Assembly: GCA_030525685.1 (NCBI GenBank)
Contig: JAUNEG010000006.1
Location: 30,786-94,785 of the forward strand
Source of the DNA: Atopobiaceae bacterium
GTDB lineage: Bacteria > Actinomycetota > Coriobacteriia > Coriobacteriales > Atopobiaceae
Direction of reading: 5' to 3'
Length of the DNA: 64,000 bases
This document shows positions 23,401-32,904 of this stretch, piece after piece (the stretch's first letter is position 1; the number at the start of each line of letters is the position of its first letter). The translations under genes and the position numbers were made by a program. The notes under the pieces were generated by a model. The model had not been told where the DNA came from. It saw only the letters and a program-made list of their open reading frames with translations, and made no database searches.

Positions 23401-26400
23401 ATGGCCGACGGCATCGAGCTCGCGAGTGCCTACGTCACACTGGTACCGTCCCTCAAGGGCGCAGCCAAGAGCATAGACTCCCAGCTGTCCGGCATCGACC
23501 TGTCGAGGAGCGGCGCGCGCATGGGGGCATCCCTCTCGAGCGCCATGGGGAAGTCGATAAGGACGGACGCCCTGAAGCCCCTCCTCGCCTCCGTGCGGAG
23601 CGCGGAGAGGGAGGTGGACAGGTCCTACCGCAGAATGGCCAATGCGTCCGGCGAGGTCGAGGTCGCACAGAGGCGGCTCTCCGAGGCGGTCGCGAAGTAC
23701 GGCGGGGACTCGTCGCAGGCCGCCCAGGCTCAGCTGGACCTCGAGCGGGCCCAGCAGCGGCTGAGCGACGCGGCCGGCGCCGCGGAGGCCGCGCACACGC
23801 GCCTGGCCGACGCCCAGGAGGCCGTCGCGGCCGCCTCGGCCGGTCTCGGCGACGACCTGGACGCGCAGTCCCGCCGCCTTGCGACCCTCTCCGAGAGGGC
23901 GGAGGCAGCCGGCAGGAGCCTCGAGTCCATCGGCTCCGGGCTCTCGGGGGCCGGAAAGTCCATCGCGGGCGTCGGCGACAGGCTCACGGCGGGCGTCACC
24001 GTGCCGCTGGCCGGCGCGGCCGCCGCCGCCGGGGCCTTCGCGCTCAGGACCGCGAGCGCCGCCGAGACCACCGAGATCTCCTTCACCACCATGCTGGGCA
24101 GCGAGGAGGCCGCCCTCTCCATGATGGAGGAGCTGGCCGACTTCGCCGCGCACACGCCCTTCGAGCTGTCCGGCCTCCAGACGGCCACGCGCCAGCTGCT
24201 CGCCTACGGCTTCACCGCGGGGGACGTCATCCCGATGCTCACCGCCGTCGGCGACGCAACGGCGGCGCTCGGCACCGGGCAGGCGGGCATCGAGTCCGTC
24301 ACGCGCGCGCTCGGCCAGATGCAGACGCGCGGCAAGGTCTCCGCCGAGGAGATGCTGCAGCTCACCGAGGCCGGAATCCCCGCGTGGGAGTACCTCGCCC
24401 GCGCCATCGGCACCGACACCGCCGGGGCCATGGAGAAGGTCACCGACGGGGCCGTGTCCGCCTCCGAGGGCATCGCCGCCATCACGGCGGGCATGCGCGA
24501 GGACTTCGGCGGCATGATGGAGGAGCAGTCCAGGACCGTCGAGGGGCTCTTCTCCAACCTCACGGACGCAATCGAGCGGCCGCTGATGAAGCTGCGCGAG
24601 AGCGACGCCTACGAGCGGTTCGCCGAGTCGCTCTCAGGCGTGGTCGACGCCGCCGGGCCATTCGTCGAGTCCCTGCTACCGCACATGGAGAGCGGGCTCG
24701 ACGCGGTCTCCGGCGTGCTCGACGCCGCGACCGACGCCATGGAGGGCTTCTCGTCCATGAGCGAGGAGTCCCAGGCGCAGGTGCTCGGGCTCGTCGCCGC
24801 CGCGGCAGGCGTGGGGCCCGCGATGTCCGTCGGCGGCCGAGCCATGGAGAGGGTCGGCGACGCGACGAGGGCCGCGGGCAAGGCGCTGCCGTCGCTCTCG
24901 AAGTCCCTCACCTCGCTCGGCGAGACCTTCGGGTGGTCGTCCGGCGAGTCCACGGCGCTCGGGACGGCCCTCTCGGCCATCCCGGGACCGGCGAAGCTCG
25001 CGGCCGCCGCCGTCGGCGTCGTGCTGCTCTCCGGCGTCGCCAGTTATGTGGATTGGGCCACGAAGGCCGACCGCGAGGCACGGGTCCAGGCCGAGGCCAT
25101 GGACGTGCTCGCGGGCGCCTCGGAGACCGCCGGCGCCGCCATGTCACAGGCTTCTGACGGACCGCGCCTGCTCGGGACCGAGATCTACAACCTAGGCGAG
25201 GACATACAGGAGAACTGGCAGTCCATCGCGGACCTCGGGTCCGCGTTCGACGAGATAGACGCCAAGGCGTCCGCCCAGGTGACGCAGCTCTCGGCGGCGA
25301 GGACCGCCATCGCCGACTACAACGGTCAGACGGACCTCTCCGCCCAGCAGCTCGGCAGCTTCCAGGCCGCCATCGAGACGCTGAACGAGAGGTGTGGGAC
25401 CAACTACGAGGTCGTGAAGGACGCGGGCGGCGCGTACTGCGTCATGCGGGACGGCGCGAAGGTCGCGGCAGACGAGCTCTACGAACTCATCGACGCCCAG
25501 ATGGCGCAGGCGCAGGTCTCCGCGCAGATGGAGAAGCTGGAGTCGCTCTACGCCGAGCAGGCCGAGCAGGCGCAGGAGTACGCCGAGGCCGTGCAACAGG
25601 TCGCGGACGCCCAGGCGGCCTACGACGAGGCGCTGTCGAAGTATGGCGAAATCGGCTCGAGCTGGGCGCTCGACGACCTCAACGAGGCGAAGGCCAGCCT
25701 CGCCGAGGTCGAGGATCAGATGGGCGCCACGGCCGAGGCGACCGACGCCGTGGAGGAGTCCATCGGCAACCTCACCGCCGCGTCCCGGGGCGCGGTCGAG
25801 GGCTTCGACGCCCTCGTGCAGGGCAGCGGTTCGCTCAACAGCTTCTTCTCCGAGACCGGCGGCTCCATGGACGAGTTCGCCGACGACCTTGAGGCCTCCG
25901 GCGTCTCGCTGGAGGAGTTCTCGGCCATGGGGCAGGACGAGCTGCTCAGGCTCGCCGGTGCGTGGGACGGCACCGAGCAGTCGATCGCTGACTCCTTGAG
26001 GAGCATGGGGCACGAGGTCGAGGCGTACAACGACGTGCCGCTGAACGACAAGGACGCGGCCGCCACGATCGACGACAGCTCCCTCGTGGACGCCCAGGGC
26101 AACCTCTACACGTGGGACGGCTCCGTGCTCATCGACCAGCACGGGAACGCAGTGGTGGACGACGTGAGCCTGACCGACGCCCAGGGCAACCTGTGGACGT
26201 GGAACGGATCCAGCCTGCTCGACAAGGACGGAAACGCCCACATCGGCGGCAACCTCTCCACGGCCCTCGCACAGGCGGAGAAGTGGAGGAGCCTGCCGCA
26301 CAACCTCGGAAGCAAGGTCGCGTCCATCACGACATCGATAACGAACGTGACCAAGAACCTGGTCTCGACGGTCTTCTCCCGCAACGCGGCCGGCGGCATC

Positions 26401-26712
26401 CGCCTCAACGCGGCCGGCGGCATCCGGGCGCACGCCGACGGCGGCGTCATCGCGACCCGCGCGGTCCCGCTCGACATCGTGGGCGAGGACGGGGCCGAGG
26501 CGATCGTGCCGCTCACGAACCGGCGCTACAGCCAGCCCTTCGCCGACCTCATCGCGGAGGGGGTGGCGCGCGAGGCGGGGCGCGGCGGCGACACCTACCA
26601 GGTCTACGTCGACGGCTCAGCGATCGCGGTGGACGGCCGCATCGCGCAGGCCCTCTCCGCGCTGCTCGGCGCGGTGGAGCGCAGATACGACATGGGAGGG
26701 GCGGTGGCGTAG
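23401..26712 (+). CDS. Tape measure protein
   Basis: This 1103-residue protein is the longest of the prophage. Long coiled coils (about 60-160) are followed by hydrophobic GAAAAAGAFAL (about 200) and a tape-measure domain at about 215-330 (FTTMLGSEEAALSMMEEL, then TRALGQMQTRGKVSAEEML). Another hydrophobic segment lies near 540. Around 880-945 is a doubled motif, DAQGNLYTWDGS and DAQGNLWTWNGS, each followed by a D..GNA element. It ends in ADGGVIATRA and AEAIVPL as in many tape measures. It sets tail length. Confidence 0.93.
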   Translation: MADGIELASAYVTLVPSLKGAAKSIDSQLSGIDLSRSGARMGASLSSAMGKSIRTDALKPLLASVRSAEREVDRSYRRMANASGEVEVAQRRLSEAVAKYGGDSSQAAQAQLDLERAQQRLSDAAGAAEAAHTRLADAQEAVAAASAGLGDDLDAQSRRLATLSERAEAAGRSLESIGSGLSGAGKSIAGVGDRLTAGVTVPLAGAAAAAGAFALRTASAAETTEISFTTMLGSEEAALSMMEELADFAAHTPFELSGLQTATRQLLAYGFTAGDVIPMLTAVGDATAALGTGQAGIESVTRALGQMQTRGKVSAEEMLQLTEAGIPAWEYLARAIGTDTAGAMEKVTDGAVSASEGIAAITAGMREDFGGMMEEQSRTVEGLFSNLTDAIERPLMKLRESDAYERFAESLSGVVDAAGPFVESLLPHMESGLDAVSGVLDAATDAMEGFSSMSEESQAQVLGLVAAAAGVGPAMSVGGRAMERVGDATRAAGKALPSLSKSLTSLGETFGWSSGESTALGTALSAIPGPAKLAAAAVGVVLLSGVASYVDWATKADREARVQAEAMDVLAGASETAGAAMSQASDGPRLLGTEIYNLGEDIQENWQSIADLGSAFDEIDAKASAQVTQLSAARTAIADYNGQTDLSAQQLGSFQAAIETLNERCGTNYEVVKDAGGAYCVMRDGAKVAADELYELIDAQMAQAQVSAQMEKLESLYAEQAEQAQEYAEAVQQVADAQAAYDEALSKYGEIGSSWALDDLNEAKASLAEVEDQMGATAEATDAVEESIGNLTAASRGAVEGFDALVQGSGSLNSFFSETGGSMDEFADDLEASGVSLEEFSAMGQDELLRLAGAWDGTEQSIADSLRSMGHEVEAYNDVPLNDKDAAATIDDSSLVDAQGNLYTWDGSVLIDQHGNAVVDDVSLTDAQGNLWTWNGSSLLDKDGNAHIGGNLSTALAQAEKWRSLPHNLGSKVASITTSITNVTKNLVSTVFSRNAAGGIRLNAAGGIRAHADGGVIATRAVPLDIVGEDGAEAIVPLTNRRYSQPFADLIAEGVAREAGRGGDTYQVYVDGSAIAVDGRIAQALSALLGAVERRYDMGGAVA

Positions 26713-26715
26713 GGC

Positions 26716-28932
26716 ATGGCATCGAAGTACACGAGCGTCGTCTACATCCAGGGCAACTCCCGCCGCCGCTATCGTGGCTACATGAGCGCGACGGTGTCGA
26801 ACATCAGCGCCACCCAGTCCCGCGTGGACTGGTACGCCAGCGTCGAGATGTACAACGCGTCGCAGTACGGTGTCGCGGTGACCTGCACCGTGGACGGCAC
26901 CCAGCGCGGAAGCGACGAGGGCTACCTCTCGTCCAGCCCCGGCACGACCTACAAGACCGTCGCGTCCACATCCGGGTCCACGACCCTCTCGCGCGGCTCC
27001 TCGTCGCGCAGCGTGAGCGTGACGGTGCTCGCCTACGGAAAGACCGTCTCAGGCTACGGCTCGGCGGGAGGCTCCGCGTCGGCGACGGTCTCCGTGACCA
27101 TCCCGTCCATCGCCTACAGCGCCCCCAACGTGCCGTCCTCGTGCGCGGCGTCGCGCGTCTCCGACATGCAGGCCAAGGTGACGTGGGCCAACGGCTCCAC
27201 GAGCACGACGAGGCCCCGCTCCGCGACGCTCGTCGAGCGCCAGACGGACGGGGGCGCGTGGTCGCAGATTGCGTCGGTGGGCGCGTCGGTGACCAACTAC
27301 ATCGACAACTCGCTCTCGCCCAACCACCGCTACGCCTACCGCGCGCGCGCCAAGGGCGCGGGCGGCAGCTCCTCATACGCGACCTCCGGCCACGTCTACA
27401 CCACGCCCGCCGCCCCCGCGTCCGTCTCGGTCACGGTCGCGACCGGCACGACGTGCTCGGTGGACGTGGACGGCTCCAACGCCCCGTGGGCGCAGTCGTG
27501 GGAGGTGCAGTCGCAGCTCGACGGCGGCGGGTGGGTGGCCGTCGGCACGTATGCGACCTTCCCGCAGACCGTGGACCTCGGCGGCGGCACCGTCAGGGTG
27601 CGCGCGCGGGCGGTGCGCGGCGACCTCGCGTCTGCCTACGTCGAGAGCGCCGCCGTAACCACCATCACGCCGCCGCTCGCCCCGACCGTCTCGCTCTCGC
27701 CCTCGGGCGTCGCGCCGACGGGATCAGTGGTCGAGGTCTCGTGGGTGCCCAACCACCCCGACGGCTCCGCGCAGACGCAGGCGCAGGTGGAGTACGCGGT
27801 CGGCGACGGCGAGCCCGTCACCGCCGACGTGACCGGCGCCGCCACGACCTACCAGCTCCCCGCCGACGCCACCACGAGCGCCACGACCGTCTCGGTCTGC
27901 GTGCGCACGCACGGCGCCGACGAGGAGTGGGGCGCGTGGTCGCAGCCGGTCGCGCTCGCCGTGGCGGTCCCGCCGTCTGCGCACCTCACGTCGCCCGCCT
28001 CAGACGGCGCGACCGTGGACGCCCTTCCGCTCGTGGTCGAGTGGGAGGCGACCGACGCGACCGGCGTCGCGTCGCAGACCCTCACGCTCTACGGCGAGGA
28101 CGGGCACGCCCTGCACGCCGCCCAGCTCGGCGGCGACGCGCGGTCCTACCCGCTCTCGGCGGCGACCTACCGCCTCGACAACAAGAGCTCCTACTCGCTC
28201 TCGCTGCTCGTGCGCGGCGGATCGACGCTCACGGCCACCGCCACGCGCGACTTCGCGACCGACTTCACGCCGCCCGCAGACCCCGTGGTCGCGGTCGAGC
28301 TGGACCCCGACACGCTCGCCCAGTCGGTCACCGTCGAGTACGGCGAGGAGGGGGGCGCGCCGCCGACCGTGGCCGTGGACGTGGTGCGCCGCACCGACGA
28401 CGGCTCGACGTGGCTCGTGCAGGGCGACGTGGCCGACGGCGAGACCGTCGTGGACCCGCTCCCGCCGCTCGTCGTCGTGTACTGGTACGACGTGACGGCG
28501 ACGGCAGAATCCGGCGCGCAGGCCACCGTGACCGTCGAGGCACAGGCGGTCGCCGAGGTCGGGGCCTTCAACTTCGGCGCGGCGGCGGGGGAGTGCGTGC
28601 TCGCGCGCCTCGACCCCGACTGGAGGCACGACGTGGCGCGCTCCGGCACGCTCTACCACTTCGCCGACGGCGGCGAGGGCGGCGGGCTGCCGGTCGCCTA
28701 CGGCGGGCAGGACGTGGACGCGACGCGGAGCATGGGCTTCACGCTGCTCGACACCGGGCAGCTGAGACGCCTGCAGGCGCTGGCGCGCGAGCACTTCGTC
28801 TGCTGGTACCGCGACCCATACGGCGGGCGCGCGCTGTGCGCCGTGGACTGGTCCTTCTCGTCCGGCGTCCCCTACGACCGGCTCACGGTCTCCGCGAGCA
28901 TGACCGAGACCGTCTTCGAGGAGGCCTGGTAG
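26716..28932 (+). CDS. Tail protein with fibronectin type III-like repeats
   Basis: The 738-residue protein is almost all beta. Residues 1-135 are Ser/Thr-rich. Several Fn3-like modules follow (for example APNVPSSCAASRVSDMQAKV, then APASVSVTVATG, then APTVSLSPSG, then DPVVAVELDP). The last 150 residues form a distal-tail-like end with Trp and acidic motifs. It lies between tape measure and a minor tail gene, where distal tail and receptor-facing proteins are encoded. Confidence 0.75.
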   Translation: MASKYTSVVYIQGNSRRRYRGYMSATVSNISATQSRVDWYASVEMYNASQYGVAVTCTVDGTQRGSDEGYLSSSPGTTYKTVASTSGSTTLSRGSSSRSVSVTVLAYGKTVSGYGSAGGSASATVSVTIPSIAYSAPNVPSSCAASRVSDMQAKVTWANGSTSTTRPRSATLVERQTDGGAWSQIASVGASVTNYIDNSLSPNHRYAYRARAKGAGGSSSYATSGHVYTTPAAPASVSVTVATGTTCSVDVDGSNAPWAQSWEVQSQLDGGGWVAVGTYATFPQTVDLGGGTVRVRARAVRGDLASAYVESAAVTTITPPLAPTVSLSPSGVAPTGSVVEVSWVPNHPDGSAQTQAQVEYAVGDGEPVTADVTGAATTYQLPADATTSATTVSVCVRTHGADEEWGAWSQPVALAVAVPPSAHLTSPASDGATVDALPLVVEWEATDATGVASQTLTLYGEDGHALHAAQLGGDARSYPLSAATYRLDNKSSYSLSLLVRGGSTLTATATRDFATDFTPPADPVVAVELDPDTLAQSVTVEYGEEGGAPPTVAVDVVRRTDDGSTWLVQGDVADGETVVDPLPPLVVVYWYDVTATAESGAQATVTVEAQAVAEVGAFNFGAAAGECVLARLDPDWRHDVARSGTLYHFADGGEGGGLPVAYGGQDVDATRSMGFTLLDTGQLRRLQALAREHFVCWYRDPYGGRALCAVDWSFSSGVPYDRLTVSASMTETVFEEAW

Positions 28933-28933
28933 C

Positions 28934-30034
28934 GTGGCCGACTGGACGCGCCGCTTCGACGCGGCCTACCGCTTCATGCGCGTGTCCCGCGCCACCGGCT
29001 ACGAGACGGAGCGCCTGTCCGGCTTCGAGCGGGGCGGCACCATCGAGCGCAACCTCGACACGGAGGCCAAGGAGAGCGGGATCGTCGGCCACGTCGGCGC
29101 CCTCGACCTCGGGGCCGACCTCGTGCGCGTGTGGCTGGACGCGACCTTCCCGGACGGCTCGACGGAGAGCGTGGCGCTGGGGACCTTCCTCGCGTCCACG
29201 ACCTCGCGGGCCTACGACGGCATGGCGTCCACCGTCACCGTCAAGCTCGCCGGGCGGCTCTCGGAGCTCTCCGCCACCCAGTTCGCCCAGCCGTTCTACC
29301 TGCCCGCCGGGACGAACCTCGTGGCATACGCCGCGCAGATAGCGCAGTCCTGCGGCCTCTCGGTGGACGCGGACCCCAGCGACTACGTCTCGACGGAGGC
29401 TCTGTACTACGGCATCCAGAGCGGCGAGCAGAAGGCCTCGACGCAGAGCCAGACCAAGCTGGCGGTCATCAACGACCTGCTCGACCGCGCGGGCTTCGAC
29501 AGCGCCCGCACCGACCCCTACGGGACCGTCCTCATGCGGCGATCGCAGGGCGTGGCGGACCGCGCGCCCTCGTGGGGCTTCGCGGAGGGCAGGAACGCCC
29601 GCTTCCTGCGCTCCGCCACCGACGAGCGCGACACGACCGGCGTGGCGAACGTGGTCTACGCCGTCCACGCGGGCGCGGAGAAGGAGGGCGGCGAGCAGGT
29701 GACCACCATCGGCGTGGCCACCGACGACGACCCCGCCTCCCCGTGGTCCACCGCGTCCCTGGGCCGCGAGATAGTGGCGCGCTACGACTACAGCGAATAC
29801 GCGACGCAGACCGCAGCCGACGCCAAGGCGGCGGAGCTGCTGGCGTCCGCGCGCTCGGTCCTGCGGCGCGTCACGCTCAGCCACGTGTATGCGCCCGTGA
29901 CCATAGGCGACGCCGTGCGCGTGGACTACCGCAGCGCTGGCACCACCGAGACGCTGGCCGCCCGCACGCAGCGCATCACGCTCGGCGACGGCTGCCTGAC
30001 CGAGACGGAGGCGAGGGCCTATGAGCGCGCCTAG
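28934..30034 (+). CDS. Minor tail/baseplate protein
   Basis: The 366-residue protein starts at GTG 28934, one base after the previous stop. It reads as a baseplate-hub-like protein (VSRATGYETERLSGFERGG, then LAVINDLLDRAGFDSARTD, then VTIGDAVRVDYRSAG). The function is assigned by position and general character. Confidence 0.65.
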   Translation: MADWTRRFDAAYRFMRVSRATGYETERLSGFERGGTIERNLDTEAKESGIVGHVGALDLGADLVRVWLDATFPDGSTESVALGTFLASTTSRAYDGMASTVTVKLAGRLSELSATQFAQPFYLPAGTNLVAYAAQIAQSCGLSVDADPSDYVSTEALYYGIQSGEQKASTQSQTKLAVINDLLDRAGFDSARTDPYGTVLMRRSQGVADRAPSWGFAEGRNARFLRSATDERDTTGVANVVYAVHAGAEKEGGEQVTTIGVATDDDPASPWSTASLGREIVARYDYSEYATQTAADAKAAELLASARSVLRRVTLSHVYAPVTIGDAVRVDYRSAGTTETLAARTQRITLGDGCLTETEARAYERA

Positions 30035-30659
30035 CCCGCTGCCGGAGGGCGTGCGCAGAGACCTGGAGCGCATGGCCGGGCCGCTCGCCGAGCGGATGCT
30101 GCCGCCCAAGGTGACGCAGAGCGCCACCACGCGAAACGTGGTCGCCGCCGTCAACCCCGACGGCACCGTGGACGTGATGATGGGCGGCGCGGTCATGCAG
30201 CACGTGCCCGCCACGACCGCGTGCGTCGGCGTGGCGGTGGGGGACGAGGTCATCGTCGAGCAGTACGGGCCGCGTCTCTACTGCGTCGGCGTGATCGCGA
30301 AGTCACTCGATACCCGCGCTTATGTGATCGAGGACTTCGGCCCGTTCGAGCCATACGCGTCCAACACCCGGCCCACGGTCTACCGCTGCGGGGGCGTCGT
30401 CTCGCTCGTAGGAGCGTGCAGGCCGACGCGGACCATCGAGGCGGGCGGCTCCGGCGTGCTCTTCTACCTGCCGGAGTGGGCGCGGCCGCCGCAGGCGGTC
30501 GTAGCCCAGTGCCAGGGCTCGCAGACGCGGAAGTGGGCGCTCGCGATCGCCGCCGCCGGAGACGTGACCATGAGCCGCTACTGCGAGGGGTCGACGGACG
30601 TCCCGTGCCACACGAACAACTGGTTGCCGCTCGCTGCGACGTGGGTCGTCGGCGGCTAG
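30021..30659 (+). CDS. Tail tip/fibre protein
   Basis: In this 212-residue protein the N-terminal part has an OB-like beta segment (RNVVAAVNPDGTVDVMMGG, then VGDEVIVEQYGPRLYCVG). The C-terminal 90 residues form a small beta domain (ESPYASN-like, TYRCGGVVSLVG). Such proteins close the tail tip or bind the host surface. It overlaps the preceding gene by 14 bp. Confidence 0.6.
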   Translation: MSAPSPLPEGVRRDLERMAGPLAERMLPPKVTQSATTRNVVAAVNPDGTVDVMMGGAVMQHVPATTACVGVAVGDEVIVEQYGPRLYCVGVIAKSLDTRAYVIEDFGPFEPYASNTRPTVYRCGGVVSLVGACRPTRTIEAGGSGVLFYLPEWARPPQAVVAQCQGSQTRKWALAIAAAGDVTMSRYCEGSTDVPCHTNNWLPLAATWVVGG

Positions 30660-30678
30660 GCGGGAGAGGGGGACGCGC

Positions 30679-31032
30679 ATGGAGTGGATGACCGTGGCGG
30701 GGTGGCTCGCGGGGCCGGTGGCCGCCGCGCTCATAGCGTGGCTCGGCGCGAGCCTGCGGGCGGCGCGCAGGCGCTCCGCCGAGCACGACCACCGACGCGA
30801 CGCCGAGCACGCCGCGCTCATGGCCGGCATGCGCGAGCTGATGCGCCGCGAGCTCTACGACATGCACAGGACATACGTCGTGGACGGCTCGCCCATGCCC
30901 TACGACGAGAAGGAGCGGGCGGACAGCGTCTACTCCGTCTATCACGCGCTCGGCGGCAACGGCACGGGCACGCACGTGCACGAGGAGCTTTTGGCCGCCT
31001 ACGTGGGCGGCAGGAAGGGGGACGGATGCTGA
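30679..31032 (+). CDS. Single-pass membrane protein near the lysis genes
   Basis: The 117 residues have one N-terminal hydrophobic helix (WLAGPVAAALIAWLGASL) followed by a basic and then helical cytoplasmic part. ATG follows GGAGAGGGGGACGC. It could be a holin partner or tail-associated membrane protein. Confidence 0.55.
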   Translation: MEWMTVAGWLAGPVAAALIAWLGASLRAARRRSAEHDHRRDAEHAALMAGMRELMRRELYDMHRTYVVDGSPMPYDEKERADSVYSVYHALGGNGTGTHVHEELLAAYVGGRKGDGC

Positions 31033-31430
31033 CGGGGGAGATTCTGGGCGGCGTGCTGGTCGTGTCGCCCGACGGCGCGGGTAAGCCCATCGTCGAGACG
31101 GCCATGCCAGAGCCGCCCGACGGATACGAGATGGAGGCGAGCTGACGGGACGACGGCTCGCGCATCGTGCAGACGTGGACCGCCGTGCCCGTCGAGGGCA
31201 GCGTGGACGACGCGGTGCGCACGCTGGCGCGGATGCTCGCGCGCGACCTTACCGACGAGCAGGCCGTGGCCGTCGAGGCGCTCTACGACGAGTGGGCGGT
31301 CGGCGCGGAGTACGACAAGGCCGACCGCGCCCTCGACGCGGGCTACCTGTACTGCTGTAAGAAGAAGCACACGGCGCTCGCGGAGTGGAGGCCGTCCACC
31401 GACGGCGAGCACTGGGTGAAGCTGGGCTAG
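31026..31430 (+). pseudogene. Tail-operon protein with in-frame TGA at 31143-31145 (decayed or recoded)
   Basis: The frame runs from ATG 31026 to TAG 31428 with one TGA between DGYEMEAS and RDDGSRIVQTWTAVPVEG. I recall phage tail-end proteins with a Trp before a similar RDDGS segment, so TGG-to-TGA is the simplest explanation. The full product is 133 residues plus the TGA codon and ends in ALAEWRPSTDGEHWVKLG, a chitin-binding-like WxP segment. It lies between tail and holin genes. Confidence 0.7.
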
Positions 31431-31445
31431 AGAGAGGGAAGAGAC

Positions 31446-31676
31446 ATGCTTGACGAGTTTCTGACATCCGAGAAGACCGAGATGCGTCTCCTGCGCTCCG
31501 TGGTGCAGGGCCTCGTGTCCGTCCTCATCGTCGCCGTGCCGCTCATTCTCGGCGGCGTCATCGAGGACGCGACGTGGGCGTCCATCGCCACCGCCGCCAT
31601 CATGTGCGTGCTCTCGCCGCTCATGGCGATGATGCGCACGGGCAACCCCGAGGACGGGACCGTGGACGCCGAGTAG
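31446..31676 (+). CDS. Holin
   Basis: The 76-residue protein has a short charged N-terminus, two hydrophobic helices (VVQGLVSVLIVAVPLILGGV, then ATAAIMCVLSPLMAMM) and an acidic tail. It is placed directly before the endolysin. ATG follows AGAGAGGGAAGAGAC. It forms the membrane lesion that releases the lysin. Confidence 0.8.
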   Translation: MLDEFLTSEKTEMRLLRSVVQGLVSVLIVAVPLILGGVIEDATWASIATAAIMCVLSPLMAMMRTGNPEDGTVDAE

Positions 31677-31700
31677 CGATCGGGACACACAAGCACGACC

Positions 31701-31721
31701 GGGGGCCTGCGGGCCCCTTTT
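31701..31721 (+). terminator. Terminator between holin and endolysin
   Basis: GGGGCC/GGCCCC with loop TGCG is followed by TTTTT. The endolysin would then need readthrough or its own promoter. Confidence 0.7.
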
Positions 31722-31742
31722 TCGTGCGCAGAGGAGGCACAC

Positions 31743-32672
31743 ATGGTACCGTCATACGCAGACGCCGCCGCCGAGGTGATGGAGCACCTGTGCTCGCACT
31801 CCACCCACGGATACTCGCAGGTCAACCGACAGGGCGTGGGGACCGGCGCGAGCAGCTTCGAGATGATCACGCTCTCCGACGGCACCAAGGTCAAGATTGC
31901 CACAGGCGACCGCGACTGCTCGTCCGCGGCAATCGAGTGCTACGCCGCGCTCGGCGTGGACTGCGGGGGCGCGAGCTACACGGGCAACATGCGCTCGCGC
32001 ATGACCAAGACGGGCAACTTTAAGTGGATTTCGGGCTACAGCAAGTCCAAGGTCAGGCGCGGCGACATCCTCCTCAACGAGACGCACCACACCGCCGTCG
32101 CGCTGGGCGGCGGCAAGCTCGGGCAGTTCTCCATCTCAGAGCACGGCACGACGCACGGCACGCGCGGCGACCAGACGGGATACGAGAGCAACGTCAAGGC
32201 GCTATACGACTACCCGTGGGACGGCATCCTGCGCTACTGCGGCCCCGCGCGCAAGGGGTCCAGCGCCCCGTCCGAGCCTGCGAAGCAGGAGCCCGCTCAG
32301 GACTGGTCCAGCGCCTACGGAGACCCGGACTACTGGGGGCCGAAGTTCACGCGCGAGATGCAGCGCCAGCGCGGCACGACCGTGGACGGCGTCGTGTCGG
32401 CGCAGCCAAACTCCAACCGCAAGTACTGCGCGAACTGCGAGACAAGCTCGTGGGAGTTCGACAGCGACTGCACCGGCGGCTCTGACATGATCAAGAGCCT
32501 CCAAAGGCTCACAGGTGCCACCGTGGACGGATGGGCAGGCCCCAACTTCTGGACGCATTACCAGACATGGCTGAAGAAGCGCGGTCTCTACGACGGTGAG
32601 ATCGATGGTTCCGCCGGCCCCAAGACGTGCAGGGGCACGGCCAAGGGTCTCTACAAGGGCGTTTTTAAGTAG
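31743..32672 (+). CDS. Endolysin (NlpC/P60-type, amidase_5-like)
   Basis: This 309-residue protein has an N-terminal hydrolase domain with the catalytic Cys in ATGDRDCSSAAIECY and His in NETHHTAVAL. A linker rich in Ser, Pro and Ala (about 170-185) and a C-terminal region with peptidoglycan-binding-like repeats (LTGATVDGWAGPNFW, then GEIDGSAGPKT) follow. It cuts the host cell wall at lysis. There is no signal peptide, consistent with holin-dependent release. ATG follows AGAGGAGGCACAC. Confidence 0.85.
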   Translation: MVPSYADAAAEVMEHLCSHSTHGYSQVNRQGVGTGASSFEMITLSDGTKVKIATGDRDCSSAAIECYAALGVDCGGASYTGNMRSRMTKTGNFKWISGYSKSKVRRGDILLNETHHTAVALGGGKLGQFSISEHGTTHGTRGDQTGYESNVKALYDYPWDGILRYCGPARKGSSAPSEPAKQEPAQDWSSAYGDPDYWGPKFTREMQRQRGTTVDGVVSAQPNSNRKYCANCETSSWEFDSDCTGGSDMIKSLQRLTGATVDGWAGPNFWTHYQTWLKKRGLYDGEIDGSAGPKTCRGTAKGLYKGVFK

Positions 32673-32762
32673 TCACAACCATGCGGCCCCTCTCTCGCCC
32701 CCATGAACTGCCTCCCATTTCTTGGACAAAGAAACAGAAGTCCGAGAGATGGGAGGCTTTCC

Positions 32763-32904
32763 ATGTCCATCGACCTGCGGTGCAGACACGGCCGCAAGCT
32801 CAGGGAGCTCGCCGCCGACATGTTCGCGGGGGGGACGGGGGCGGGGGTCTGTCGCCAAAGCCCTCGGTATTCCGGGGTACGCGGAGCAAGCGTACGTGCG
32901 CGTG
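32763..32904 (+). pseudogene. Frameshifted HTH (transposase-like) gene remnant
   Basis: ATG 32763 begins MSIDLRCRHGRKLRELAADM, a transposase-type N-terminal helix-turn-helix. After a run of seven G (32828-32834) the sense continues in another frame (SVAKALGIPGYA). The gene is broken and then overlaps the start of the next frame. It is probably a moron or transposase relic near the right end. Confidence 0.5.

Noticed and set aside
7919..31145. Whole-prophage change of the genetic code with UGA as Trp
   Set aside because: Many prophage genes end in TGA that overlaps the next start codon, so UGA must work as a stop in most places.
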